A stretch of DNA of 64,000 bases, from positions 4,404,501-4,468,500 of the forward strand of contig NZ_CP036313.1 of NCBI RefSeq assembly GCF_004319545.1. The letters are read 5' to 3'. How positions within the stretch are numbered: position 1 is the first letter of the stretch; every line of letters starts with the position of its first letter. Positions 51,988-63,516 of the stretch are shown here, one piece after another. Position numbers and translations under genes: made by a program. Under the pieces are notes generated by a model, which made no database searches, was not told the origin of the DNA, and saw only the letters and a program-made list of their open reading frames with translations. This DNA comes from Desulfobacter hydrogenophilus. Its GTDB lineage: Bacteria > Desulfobacterota > Desulfobacteria > Desulfobacterales > Desulfobacteraceae.

Positions 51988-54579
51988 CTATATTATTTCT
52001 GCGTTTTTGCATGCCACCCACCCCACCTTATCTTTGGCAAAACGAATTTTCATGTAGTTGTCTTTTTTTTCCAGCACCCGCACCTGGGTTCCGGCATGCA
52101 GGTCAAACAAAAGTGTTGCATTCTCCATGGTTCCGGAACGTACACCGGCCTGTTCAGCAAGAATAACGGCCTTTACATCCGAGTTAATTCGGTTGTATTC
52201 AAGACCGGCCGCCAGGGTTATTCCTGCAAAAATCAGAAAAATAAAAATGCCGATACCTGAAAAAATCTGTCTGCTCCTCGCCTTTTGAGCCGTTGCCCAG
52301 ATAAAAAAACAAAAAGAGAGTGTAATCGAGGCACACTGAAGCCATTTCAAAGACACCAGGCCCTGCCAGAAATAGAGGATACCAGAGAGGGAAAATTTAG
52401 GTTCTTTTTTATCTTTTACAAGGCTTTGGGCATGGGCCAGATTAAATTTTAAATCCGGATCCGACGGTGCAAGTTTTATTGCCCGCTCATACCAGAGGAT
52501 GGCCCGGCCTAAATCCTTAGCTTTCAAATATGCATTACCTATATTGTAGAAAAGATCCGGATTGTTCACGCGTGTGTTGGCAATGGACTCAAACTGTGCC
52601 GCAGCAGCAGCATAATCCCCTGCATTATACGCGCGAACCGCATCCACAAACACACCAGCCGTGTCTTTTACAGCGTAAACTTGGTTTGGAACGATGGTGT
52701 TGGCAGTATCCTGGGCAGCCATGCCCGTACCCCGGAATATGAAAAGAGATAGTCCCACACAGGCCACAACCATGAGCGTACGGATCAGAGATGAAACCTG
52801 ATCCAGACAGCTTCGTGCTGTGTTCTCGTCCATGGGCTTTCCCCCGAAACGGGCCGCGTCCATGGTATCCATCAGTTGAGTAACTTTGTTTACGGTTTCC
52901 TGGTCCCGGCCGCTGTGGGATAGAATCTGCCGGGCCTCGTCCCGGGTCAGGCTTTCTCCCCCCTTGTCACCCCGGGCCAGGACGGCATAGGTAAGCGCTG
53001 AAGACAGACCCGGTAGAAACCCGGGATCGTCAGGTGCAGTTTTACGCGATTTTTTAAGATACCCCCATGCTTTTTCACGGTATTGCTCTTTCAGGGATTT
53101 TTCCCTGGCACCAAACCGCATGGCCGTACTTGCCGCCCCAAACCCTAAAGCTGGCAGACAGACCAGAAAAACAAACCAGAACATGGACAGGCAGGGGCGT
53201 GAATGGATACTTGCAATATCTTCTTTTAAATCCAGAATATCCCTGTTCTGCAGCTTAACCTCGGATTTTTTGATCTTGGATGAAACCAGCGTCCCTGCAC
53301 CCGTATTTGCGGCAGGGGTTCCATCCACAACGGTCACAGGACCGCCCGGCTGTACGTCAAGGGTTAAAGGGGTTGTGGTAATGGTTTTATATGTTTTTGA
53401 ATCCGTATCAAAAAAAACCAAAAAAAGCCCTGGAATAACGGCCTTTCCGGGTACAGAGGCGACAAGGGCCTGCTTGAACACTTTGTGTCCCTCAAATCCC
53501 TGTTCGGTGACCTGTACATCTTGGGCCGGGGTGTCTTCATACACCTTGAATTTTGTCGTATCCAGGTTCAGGGTAGGCAAAGCCGCATCTATAATATTTC
53601 CCGTTCCCTTGATAATAACGGTCAATGTGGCGGATTCGCCTGTTTTCACCGTGTTTTTGTCCAATGCACTTGATATGGAAAATTTGCCCACAAGGCCTGA
53701 AAAGGGCTGATCGCCAATATATTCCGGCAAAGGAGAGACCGTCAGATGCACAGCATTGGACACCACGCGCACGGGCTTTGCCGGTGTGGTATCAAAAAAG
53801 GAATCCCGGAAAAACGAATCGTTAAATACGGAATTAAATTGATCACGTTGTCTGGTCCGCTGCATGGGCACCTGGGCCACAAAAACAGCCGGTGAAATGG
53901 TAAACTGCCCGGGTGCGTCCGCCTGGACCAGATATTTTGTCTCATTTACCATAAAAGCCCGGCCGTTGATGGTCCGGGTGTACTTGGACCAGTCCGTCAA
54001 TTGCTTAGCCGTCAGGCCTTTAAACTGGGGGGCATCAAAGGAGGCGCCCTTGATCCGTTTTGCCGCGCACAGTTTCAGGGTATACACGGCCTGCTGTCCC
54101 GGCACGATGCCGTCGCTGCTCAGGGATGCTTCGGCAAAAAAATCGCCCTTGGCATCACCGGCCTGGGCTGAGGGTTCTTTCACCAGGATTTTTATCTCCC
54201 TGGTCAATACGGATTCACCGTCCTGGACACAGGTAATGGGTGGAATCGTCAGCACGCCGGTTTTTAAAGGAATCAGCATGTACCGGTATATGACTTTATG
54301 GCTCCATGTACCATTGACATAACTTCTGCTGGACTGGGTACCGGCGGGATTGACCTGGAACCCGGTTATGGAAGATGTATCCACGTCGGCCTCACCACCG
54401 TCCACAATCACCTGCAATGACACAACATCCTGGGGTGTAATACGGGTCTGGTCCACCTGGGCCGTGGCGGTAAAGGCAAGGGCCATGCAGGGCAGACAAA
54501 AGAGCAGAACTGCAATTGCCCAGACGGCCATATGGATATGCGTTCGGTTCATAATAGTAAAACTACCAATCCTTATCAT
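51988..54579 (-). CDS. BatD-BatE fusion (aerotolerance operon)
   Basis: An 863-residue exported protein. After a signal peptide (IAVLLFCLPCMALAFTATAQ), residues 40-480 are BatD-type beta domains (GFQVNPAGTQSSRSYVNGTW and MLIPLKTGVLTIPPI). A membrane helix near 485-510 is followed by a linker and a second helix (MVVACVGLSLFIFRGTGM). TPR repeats (YNAGDYAAAAAQFESIAN, NPDLFYNIGNAYLKAKDLG) follow, and the end is an SH3-like domain (GVRSGTMENATLLFDLHAGT). This is BatD joined to BatE, normally separate. It overlaps the preceding gene by 17 nt and closes the operon. Confidence 0.82.
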   Translation of the reverse strand: MIRIGSFTIMNRTHIHMAVWAIAVLLFCLPCMALAFTATAQVDQTRITPQDVVSLQVIVDGGEADVDTSSITGFQVNPAGTQSSRSYVNGTWSHKVIYRYMLIPLKTGVLTIPPITCVQDGESVLTREIKILVKEPSAQAGDAKGDFFAEASLSSDGIVPGQQAVYTLKLCAAKRIKGASFDAPQFKGLTAKQLTDWSKYTRTINGRAFMVNETKYLVQADAPGQFTISPAVFVAQVPMQRTRQRDQFNSVFNDSFFRDSFFDTTPAKPVRVVSNAVHLTVSPLPEYIGDQPFSGLVGKFSISSALDKNTVKTGESATLTVIIKGTGNIIDAALPTLNLDTTKFKVYEDTPAQDVQVTEQGFEGHKVFKQALVASVPGKAVIPGLFLVFFDTDSKTYKTITTTPLTLDVQPGGPVTVVDGTPAANTGAGTLVSSKIKKSEVKLQNRDILDLKEDIASIHSRPCLSMFWFVFLVCLPALGFGAASTAMRFGAREKSLKEQYREKAWGYLKKSRKTAPDDPGFLPGLSSALTYAVLARGDKGGESLTRDEARQILSHSGRDQETVNKVTQLMDTMDAARFGGKPMDENTARSCLDQVSSLIRTLMVVACVGLSLFIFRGTGMAAQDTANTIVPNQVYAVKDTAGVFVDAVRAYNAGDYAAAAAQFESIANTRVNNPDLFYNIGNAYLKAKDLGRAILWYERAIKLAPSDPDLKFNLAHAQSLVKDKKEPKFSLSGILYFWQGLVSLKWLQCASITLSFCFFIWATAQKARSRQIFSGIGIFIFLIFAGITLAAGLEYNRINSDVKAVILAEQAGVRSGTMENATLLFDLHAGTQVRVLEKKDNYMKIRFAKDKVGWVACKNAEII

Positions 54580-56476
54580 TGTCTCGTACTCCGGTTTGGG
54601 GAATCAGGGCCATGCCGGGTTTATCTTCCAGGCGGTTGAGACGGTTTTCAAGCATTTTTGACTGTGCTTGCTGCATGTTATCCTGTCCTTTTTGCCCTTT
54701 CTCAGTTTTTTCTGCCTGGGCGGCCTGGGTTTGGGAATCCTTTGCTGACTGGTCCTGAGGCTGATCCGTTTTGGCCTGGTCCGTTTGGGGCTGGGTGTTT
54801 TTTTCAGATTTATTTTGCTGATTTTTATCGCCCTGATTTTTCTGATCCTGTTTAGGGTCCTGCCCCTGGTTCTGTTCTTGGGATTGGCCTTTTTGATCCT
54901 GGTTGTTCTGCTGATTATGATCTTGGTCCTTCTGGTTTTGATCTCCCTGATCCTTGTTGGGCTTGTCTTTATTCTGGTTCTCCTGATCTTTCCGGTCTTT
55001 ATTCTGCTGATCTTGCTGCTGCTGTTTTTTCTCCTCAAGCTTTTTCTTTACAACCTCAAGATTTTCTTTGGCCTGGGTATCATCGGGAAACTCCTTGAGC
55101 AGGTTCTGATAGTCCTCAATGGCCTTATCCAGTTGATTTTTACGGTAATGGGTGTTGGCAAGGTTATACAGGGCATTGTGTTTAAGTTCCCTGTCCTTTG
55201 CATTCATAGCCTGGGCAAAGTTGGATTCAGCCAGGTCATATTCACCGGCTGCATAGGCAGCAGCCCCAATATTATAATAAAGACGAGGGTCATCCGGGTT
55301 TTCAAGCTGGGCGTCAATAAAATGTTTTTTTGCCTGCTGGAATTGCTTGTTGTCCCAGGCCTGTATGCCCTGCTTAACCGGAGAAGTCCATAACCCGGCC
55401 CGGGCAAGCCCCGGTGCCATAAGCCCCATGGCAATGGCCAGACAAATTAATGAACGCCCGCCTTTAACACTGTGTTTCCAGCCAGATCCCTGGGGAAAAA
55501 AAGTTTCAGCAAGCAGCAGCAGTACGCAGGGAAGCAAGACCCACTGAAACCGTTTTTCCCAGACCTTTTTGCGGCCCTGGGTCAGTTCCTTTCGCTCCAT
55601 GGTGCCCAGAATATCACCGGAATAGATCTGTTCAAGGTCCATGTCCCCGGCCACAGACCGTACATACCGGCCCTGGGTCATGGCAGTAATTTTTTTAAGC
55701 ATGGTTTCGTCCACTTTTGACAAAATAATATTGCCTGTACTATCTTTTTTGAACCCTCCGCCCTTAGCCGGAATCGGGGCACCGGCCGGGTCCCCTACCC
55801 CGATGGCGAAAATACGGATTTTCTCCTTGGCAAATTTTTCCACCACATTGGTCAAGGCGGCTTCATCACCGGCGGTATCCTCACCGTCCGTGATGAGAAT
55901 GATGACTTTTCCCGCAGTGGATGAAGGATCTAATCCGTTGTAACAGGCGTCCAGGGCTGCGGTCAAATCCGTGCCCCCCACAGGCAGATAATCCGGGTCC
56001 AGGGCATCAAGGAAAATCCCGAATGCGTTGTAATCAAGGGTTAATGGGCATTGCAGCACAGCAGCCCCGGAAAAGGCCACAAGCCCGGCCCGATCCGAAT
56101 GCATTAACCGGGTCAGATCAATGATTTCACGCTTGGCCCGGGTCAGCCGTGTGGGGGAAACATCCTGGGCCAGCATGCTGCGGGAACAGTCCAAAGCAAT
56201 CATGATATCCACCCCTTTTTGGGTGGTTTTTTCCCAGCGGTACCCGGCCAGAGGGCCTGCCAGTGCCACCACGGCAAATCCCGTGGCAAGTAAGGCCAAA
56301 ACCGCTTTTACCCATTTGGGGCCATGGGAAAAGCCAGGCAGGATATGATCAAACATAGACGCTTTCGCATACCGGGCAAGGATCTTTTTGTGCCGGAAAA
56401 TGCCGTACACCAGCAATCCTGCCAAAGGCACAAGTCCCCACAGAAAAAACAGAATATGTGGGTGGTCAAATTTCAT
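54563..56476 (-). CDS. BatB-BatC fusion: vWA domain plus TPR and Q/K/D-rich tail
   Basis: A 637-residue protein. Two N-terminal helices anchor a von Willebrand A domain with a complete MIDAS site (IALDCSRSMLAQD, GGTDLTAA, LITDGEDTAGD). A third helix near residues 310-330 is followed by TPR repeats (LYYNIGAAAYAAGEYDLAES and KHNALYNLANTHYRKNQLDK), then about 150 residues rich in Gln, Lys, Asp and Asn, and a C-terminal RLEDKPGMALIP motif typical of BatC. The fusion of BatB and BatC is known in some groups. The low-complexity part has caused many spurious frames on the other strand. Confidence 0.85.
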   Translation of the reverse strand: MKFDHPHILFFLWGLVPLAGLLVYGIFRHKKILARYAKASMFDHILPGFSHGPKWVKAVLALLATGFAVVALAGPLAGYRWEKTTQKGVDIMIALDCSRSMLAQDVSPTRLTRAKREIIDLTRLMHSDRAGLVAFSGAAVLQCPLTLDYNAFGIFLDALDPDYLPVGGTDLTAALDACYNGLDPSSTAGKVIILITDGEDTAGDEAALTNVVEKFAKEKIRIFAIGVGDPAGAPIPAKGGGFKKDSTGNIILSKVDETMLKKITAMTQGRYVRSVAGDMDLEQIYSGDILGTMERKELTQGRKKVWEKRFQWVLLPCVLLLLAETFFPQGSGWKHSVKGGRSLICLAIAMGLMAPGLARAGLWTSPVKQGIQAWDNKQFQQAKKHFIDAQLENPDDPRLYYNIGAAAYAAGEYDLAESNFAQAMNAKDRELKHNALYNLANTHYRKNQLDKAIEDYQNLLKEFPDDTQAKENLEVVKKKLEEKKQQQQDQQNKDRKDQENQNKDKPNKDQGDQNQKDQDHNQQNNQDQKGQSQEQNQGQDPKQDQKNQGDKNQQNKSEKNTQPQTDQAKTDQPQDQSAKDSQTQAAQAEKTEKGQKGQDNMQQAQSKMLENRLNRLEDKPGMALIPQTGVRDNDKDW

Positions 56477-56496
56477 ATGTACATCCTTTTACTCAC

Positions 56497-57528
56497 TTAA
56501 GGCAACTCCAGAAGCCTTGTGCTGCCAAGGCACAGGCATGAAAGGTAAAGCAGCAGTCCCGGGATCAGGAACAGGGTATAAAGCTCCTTGTAATCCACCC
56601 ATTTGTCCACCTTGACCTTTGTCTTTTCCATTGAATCAATCATCTTATAAATGGATGCAAGGCTGTCGGTATCCTTGGCTTTAAAAAAGGTGCCCCCGGT
56701 CTGTTTGGCAATTGAATCCAGGGCATCCCAGTCCATATCCACCTGGCGATACACATACTGCTTGCCAAAGAGCCCGTCCACAAGGAAAGGGACCTTGCCC
56801 CTGGAGCCCACGCCAATGGTGTGAATTTTAATCTTTCTTTGGGCGGAGATCTTAGCGGCCTCCTGCCAGGACAGTTCACCAGCATTGCTCTTACCGTCGG
56901 TGAGCAGAATAATAATATTCGACTTGGCCGGTATATCTTCCAGGCGCTTTAGTGAAATGCCCAAGGCATCGCCAATGGCGGTACTGGGTCCGGCAGCCCC
57001 GATCTTCAAATGATCGAGCATGAATGCAATGGTGTTGTAGTCCCGGGTCAACGGGACCTGGGTAAAGGCATGGGTGCCAAACACCACAAGGCCGATGCGA
57101 TCCCCTTCCCGCTTCATGATAAAATCGGAAACCACCCCCTTGACCGCGTCAAGACGGGTGACAATCTTGCCGTCGTGTTTAAAATCAAGGGCTTTCATGG
57201 ACCCGGACAGGTCAAGGGCCAAAACAATATTCACCCCTTCGGTCTCCACATTGATCTTGCGCTCTCCGGCCTGGGGCCGGGCAAGGGCAATGATCATCAG
57301 GCTTAAGCCCAACACCTTTACCAAGGGCATGAAACGGGCCGCCAAAACAGCGAAACTGAAAGGCACCCGGGAAGTACCGGTCAAACTTGACACCCGGAGA
57401 CTGTGGTCCGAAGACTTGGGAATCCATTTGAATGAAAACCGTCTGGTATTTTTGGCCGTGTGAATCAGCAGCCAGATCCAGGGCAGGATAAGCAACAGCA
57501 GAAACCAAGGGGAGGCAAATCGAAACAT
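56497..57528 (-). CDS. BatA-type vWA membrane protein
   Basis: A 343-residue protein with N-terminal helices (PWFLLLLILPWIWLLIH and LVKVLGLSLMIIALARPQAG), a von Willebrand A domain with MIDAS residues in VLALDLSGSMKALD, PSTAIGDALG and LLTDGKSNAGE, and a C-terminal helix (LYTLFLIPGLLLYLSCLCLG). BatA and BatB are paralogues that sit in the inner membrane and may form a complex with MoxR. The start overlaps the DUF4381 stop as TGATG. Confidence 0.88.
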   Translation of the reverse strand: MFRFASPWFLLLLILPWIWLLIHTAKNTRRFSFKWIPKSSDHSLRVSSLTGTSRVPFSFAVLAARFMPLVKVLGLSLMIIALARPQAGERKINVETEGVNIVLALDLSGSMKALDFKHDGKIVTRLDAVKGVVSDFIMKREGDRIGLVVFGTHAFTQVPLTRDYNTIAFMLDHLKIGAAGPSTAIGDALGISLKRLEDIPAKSNIIILLTDGKSNAGELSWQEAAKISAQRKIKIHTIGVGSRGKVPFLVDGLFGKQYVYRQVDMDWDALDSIAKQTGGTFFKAKDTDSLASIYKMIDSMEKTKVKVDKWVDYKELYTLFLIPGLLLYLSCLCLGSTRLLELP

Positions 57529-58091
57529 CAGGCACCCTCCGCATCTTCTTTAGCTGTTGCATCTGCGATCATCTGTTCAATCCGGGCTACAAGACTGCCG
57601 GCAAGGGCCAGATCCTGCTGCATGCGCCCGGCATCCAGAGTCCCCTGGGCATCCAAGGGCATGTAACGGATGGGATCACACTGGTCCTGGAACTGAATCA
57701 ATTCCGTTTTAAGCCCGATATCCAAATACTTGAGATTTTTTACAGCCCTGGCCATCTCCTGGGAGGTCATCTCGGAACAACTGATTTGGAACGTGCCTGA
57801 AACATAAGCCTTTAGAATACGGCTCAGTTCAAAATAAAAAATTTTGGCATCGTGGCCAAAGCCGGCCATGCACTGTTCCAGATCCCGCACCGCTGTCTCA
57901 TATGGAGTGAATAAAGGAAGGGCATGGGCCACCTGTCTCTTTTTCTTTCTTTTTTTAAGCCAATACCGGATGATCAGGGCAATCAGCGCACAAAGCACCA
58001 TTGCCCCTGCACCCCAAAGAAGCCCCCGGACCAGTCCCGGATCCATGCCTGTCATCACCGGCGGCCGTATGTCATGAATATCTTCAATCAT
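57528..58091 (-). CDS. DUF4381-family membrane protein of the Bat operon
   Basis: A 187-residue protein with a single helix near residues 25-45 (LLWGAGAMVLCALIALIIRY) after a short N-terminus with IHDIRPPV, followed by a basic KKRKKKRQ stop-transfer segment and a helical cytoplasmic domain (YFELSRILKAYVSGTF, EMTSQEMARAVKNL). The pattern fits DUF4381, found in MoxR/Bat operons. Function unknown. It is joined to DUF58 and batA by 1-nt overlaps. Confidence 0.8.
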   Translation of the reverse strand: MIEDIHDIRPPVMTGMDPGLVRGLLWGAGAMVLCALIALIIRYWLKKRKKKRQVAHALPLFTPYETAVRDLEQCMAGFGHDAKIFYFELSRILKAYVSGTFQISCSEMTSQEMARAVKNLKYLDIGLKTELIQFQDQCDPIRYMPLDAQGTLDAGRMQQDLALAGSLVARIEQMIADATAKEDAEGA

Positions 58092-58966
58092 CAGCGTCTA
58101 CTCTCCCGGAGCATAAAATACCGGGTCAACACGTCGGATACACTATCTGCCGTGGTGACATCCACAAGATCCACCCGGGATTTGCTAAACACCGATTCCG
58201 TCAGGGTATGGATTTTCTGCCGTTGATCCGTATACCATTGCCTTATTTTTTTGCTGCCCGCATCCATGAGCGTTTCTTCCCCGGTTTCAAAATCCTTTAC
58301 CCGCACAATACCGGCAGAGGGTAGGTGAAAAGCCCCGTCATCAAACACACGCATACCCACTACCTCATGCCGCCGGTTTAAAAGCCGCAAGCTTTTTTCG
58401 TATTCCGGAGAGAGATAATCGGAAATAACAAAGGCAAAACTGCGCTTTTTACTGATTTTTGCCATGAAATCCAGGACACACGCGATATCCGTGCCCACGC
58501 CCTCGGGCGCAAAGGTAAAAATCTCCTTGATCACCCGCCAGACATGGGCAGAACCCTTTTTAGGCGGGATATACTTTTCCACCTGGTCCGTGAAAAAAAT
58601 AACCCCCACCTTGTCATTATTTTTAATGGCGTTGAATGCCAGAACCGATGCCAGTTCCGCCACTTTCTCAAGTTTGCTGCCCGAATGGGTCCCGAAATTT
58701 AAAGACGCGCTCATGTCAATGAGCAGCATGACAATGGATTCACGCTCTTCCCTGAAAAGTTTGACAAATACCTTGCCCGTACGCGCCGAAACATTCCAGT
58801 CAATGGACTTGACATCATCGCCCGGGGCGTACTCGCGCACCTCTTCAAATTCAATACCCGAGCCTTTGAACACAGACCGGTACTGCCCTGCCATCAAGGT
58901 ATTGACGGTTTTGCGGGACTTTATATGAATTTGCTTAATTTTTCTTATGATATGGGCAGGAATCAT
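58091..58966 (-). CDS. DUF58-family protein of the Bat operon
   Basis: A 291-residue cytoplasmic protein with the DUF58 signature SGIEFEEVREYAPGDDVKSI-DWNVSARTG, then a vWA-like fold with LLIDMSASLNFG. DUF58 proteins accompany MoxR ATPases and are thought to be their effectors or adaptors. The start at 58966 follows a 114-nt gap after moxR. It is the second gene of the operon. Confidence 0.9.
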   Translation of the reverse strand: MIPAHIIRKIKQIHIKSRKTVNTLMAGQYRSVFKGSGIEFEEVREYAPGDDVKSIDWNVSARTGKVFVKLFREERESIVMLLIDMSASLNFGTHSGSKLEKVAELASVLAFNAIKNNDKVGVIFFTDQVEKYIPPKKGSAHVWRVIKEIFTFAPEGVGTDIACVLDFMAKISKKRSFAFVISDYLSPEYEKSLRLLNRRHEVVGMRVFDDGAFHLPSAGIVRVKDFETGEETLMDAGSKKIRQWYTDQRQKIHTLTESVFSKSRVDLVDVTTADSVSDVLTRYFMLRESRR

Positions 58967-59080
58967 TGCATGATCACCTGTAACTTAATTTGTAAGAAAA
59001 TATTTATAACCTATACAAATCTTTAAGTTTTTATTGTGTGTTGACCCCTGTAGAAAAACCAGGTCAGCCCGTGGCTGTTT

Positions 59081-60055
59081 TTATGGTACTTCTACGGAAT
59101 CGAACAAATCCGCCACCACCTGCTCGGTTGAAATCTCTTCGGCCTCGGCCTCAAAGGAGAGCAAAATTCTGTGGCGCAGCACATCAGGTCCGGCAAGTTT
59201 TATGTCCTGGGGCGTAACATATGCCCTGCCTGCAAGAAAAGCAGCAACCCTTGCGGCCTTGGCCAGGAAAATGGTTGCCCTGGGCGATGCCCCGAATTCG
59301 ATGTAATGGCCGGTCTGCATTTTGCTGGATTCCGGATTTCGTGTGGCAAAGATCAGGCTAACAATATACTCTTTGAGTTTTTCATCCATATACACCTGAT
59401 CCACCAGACTTTTTAATTCGGCAAGATCCTCACATGAAACAACGGGCGAGATCTCTTCTACTGCGGCAAAGCTTGTTTTTTTAAGAATTTCAAGCTCCTG
59501 GGCTCGGCTGGGATATTCCACCAGCACTTTGAGCATGAAGCGGTCCACCTGGGCCTCGGGCAACGGATAGGTGCCCTCCTGCTCAATGGGGTTCTGGGTG
59601 GCCAGCACCAGAAAGGGTGCGGGCAGGGTATAGGTGGCGTCGCCGATGGTCACCTGTTTTTCCTCCATGGCTTCCAGAAGTGCAGACTGCACCTTGGAAG
59701 GGGCCCGGTTGATTTCATCGGCCAAAATAATATTGTTGAATAACGGGCCTTTCCGGGTGATAAAATCCGTGGTTTTGGGCCGGTAAATCTCGGTACCGGT
59801 CAAATCCGCAGGCAAAAGATCCGGCGTAAACTGAATGCGTTTGAAATCTGCCTGGATAGCGGCGGCCAAGGCCTTAACTGCCGAGGTTTTTGCAAGCCCC
59901 GGCACCCCTTCAATGAGGACATGCCCGCCGGTGAGAAGGCCTGTCAGCAGGCCATCAACCAGTTTTTCCTGACCCACCAGGGTTTTGCCCACCTCGCTGC
60001 GGATACGGTTCACCAGAAGGTGGGCTTTTTCAATCTGCTTTGTGATTTCTTCCAT
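59081..60055 (-). CDS. MoxR-family AAA+ ATPase
   Basis: The 324-residue ATPase of the operon: Walker A in LIEGVPGLAKTSAVKAL, PDLLPADLTGTEIY, Walker B and neighbours in NIILADEINRAPSKVQSALL, sensor 1 in LATQNPIEQEGTYPLPEAQ and an Arg-finger region in DRFMLKVLVEYPS. MoxR proteins act as chaperones for vWA partners, here BatA and BatB. It is the first gene of the Bat operon and is divergent from perR across a 415-nt gap. Confidence 0.93.
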   Translation of the reverse strand: MEEITKQIEKAHLLVNRIRSEVGKTLVGQEKLVDGLLTGLLTGGHVLIEGVPGLAKTSAVKALAAAIQADFKRIQFTPDLLPADLTGTEIYRPKTTDFITRKGPLFNNIILADEINRAPSKVQSALLEAMEEKQVTIGDATYTLPAPFLVLATQNPIEQEGTYPLPEAQVDRFMLKVLVEYPSRAQELEILKKTSFAAVEEISPVVSCEDLAELKSLVDQVYMDEKLKEYIVSLIFATRNPESSKMQTGHYIEFGASPRATIFLAKAARVAAFLAGRAYVTPQDIKLAGPDVLRHRILLSFEAEAEEISTEQVVADLFDSVEVP

Positions 60056-60424
60056 AATTTGTTAATCCTTGTGTTCTGGCCTATTCCTGACCTTTACTTT
60101 TGACTTTTATTTTGAGTAGCCCCAGAAAAGGCCCGGACCTGAATGAACAAAATTTTCTTTTTTAATATAGTGCGCACAAATGTCGTGTCAAATGACAAAA
60201 AGATTATGTTCAGGATCAAGGCAATCACATGTAAACAACATACGCATCCCCAAGGTTGACACGATTCAACCCCTTTGTGCTATTTGATGGCAACCCCTTA
60301 ATTTTTGGCTATGTTCCCTTTAATTATTGAGACCGAATGCCCGACAAAGACAAAATCGCTGTAATAAGGCTTAAAATCTGCTTTGATAGCCGCTGAAATC
60401 CTAAAATAGAAAAAAGACTTGACC

Positions 60425-60459
60425 ATTATGATAATTAAAGTTAATTAATAATCATTATC
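60425..60459. promoter_or_regulatory. PerR/Fur-type operator upstream of perR
   Basis: Two palindromic units lie 24-58 nt before the perR GTG: ATTAT-G-ATAAT (60425-60435) and TAATAATCATTATC (60446-60459). The second, read on the minus strand, is GATAATGATTATTA, matching the element in front of katG in 13 of 14 positions. Both resemble the PerR box TTATAATNATTATAA. Autoregulation of perR is likely. The remaining moxR-perR gap (60056-60420) shows no gene. Confidence 0.65.
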
Positions 60460-60482
60460 GTTAATTATTGATGAGGCCAAGT

Positions 60483-60926
60483 GTGAAATCCCAAAAAACA
60501 AGATTTGAAATTATTATCCAAAAATTAAGGGATAATGGTCATAAGATAACACCCCAAAGGATTGCTATTGTGAAAATTATTGCTAAAAGTATAGGCCATC
60601 CAAGTGTTGAAGATATATATGATCAAATCAAAATCGATTTCCCCACGATGAGCCTTGCAACAGTATACAGAAATTTAGTATTAATTAAATCGTTTGGTGA
60701 AGTTCTTGAACTTGGTTTCCCAGATGGGAGCAACCGGTATGATGGGAATAAGCCTTACCCCCATCCCCATGTCATTTGTCTGAAGTGTAAAAAAATTGTC
60801 GATCCGAACCTGGACAGTCTGGATAATCTGACAAAAGAAGTAACAAAAAAAACAAATTTTAAAATTTTAAATCACCGGTTAGACTTTTTTGGTATCTGCA
60901 GTAATTGTTTGTCGAAAAAAGTTTAA
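60483..60926 (+). CDS. perR: PerR-type peroxide-responsive regulator (Fur family)
   Basis: A 147-residue Fur-family repressor: winged helix with ITPQRIAIVKIIAKSIGHPS and SLATVYRNLVLIKSFGEVLE, metal site in NRYDGNKPYPHPHVICLKC, and the structural zinc Cys4 site made of C-LKC and C-SNC. The arrangement with Cys4 zinc fits PerR. The GTG at 60483 is preferred as it has GAGG 6 nt upstream; an ATG at 60471 in the same frame has no ribosome binding site. katG lies 76 nt downstream and carries the same operator motif. PerR senses H2O2 through metal-catalysed His oxidation. Confidence 0.88.
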   Translation: MKSQKTRFEIIIQKLRDNGHKITPQRIAIVKIIAKSIGHPSVEDIYDQIKIDFPTMSLATVYRNLVLIKSFGEVLELGFPDGSNRYDGNKPYPHPHVICLKCKKIVDPNLDSLDNLTKEVTKKTNFKILNHRLDFFGICSNCLSKKV

Positions 60927-60947
60927 TATATTTTTTTATTATTGGTT

Positions 60948-60961
60948 GATAACGATTATTA
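60948..60961 (+). promoter_or_regulatory. PerR-type operator upstream of katG
   Basis: GATAACGATTATTA differs by one base from the reverse complement of the element in front of perR. It lies 42-55 nt upstream of the katG ATG, in the promoter region. It supports repression of katG by the neighbouring PerR and release under peroxide. Confidence 0.6.
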
Positions 60962-60987
60962 GCTAATATTTCTTATCAATACTATAA

Positions 60988-63165
<2,178 letters not shown>

Positions 63166-63516
63166 TTTTAATACAAAGGGAGCCGATGAATTTTAAGAAT
63201 TCACTGAACGGCTAAATGATTGATCGGCAAACGAAAATGGTATTTGATTAAAACTATTAACTACTTTGTTTTTTTTTGGGGAGGGCATCCTACAACTGAT
63301 TCTTCAGTAAGGTTACCCCTTAAACAAAATACCATCAATGCCGAATTTAAAAGCCAGGACCATTATTGATAGTTATGATGATTAAACTGTGTTCAGTATA
63401 AGAAAGGAGTTCAGCCCGCCTAAATCTTCTGAGCCGGAATATTTTATTGATTTTTTTGCACGAATAAGATTACTCTTTAATCAATTGAACGTCAAACAAA
63501 ACATAAGGAACACGCA
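63166..63516. other. Intergenic region between katG and the methyltransferase gene
   Basis: About 350 nt without a supported gene. ATGGTATTT near 63237 and AAATACCAT near 63327 are inverted repeats some 90 nt apart. A T-run near 63270 follows no strong hairpin. A promoter for the following gene must lie here, but no element stands out. Confidence 0.4.

Noticed and set aside
54785-55393. 202-codon hydrophobic frame on the plus strand
   Set aside because: Antisense of the Q/K/D-rich part of the BatB-C gene; Leu/Ile/Val codons arise from Gln/Lys/Asn codons on the other strand.
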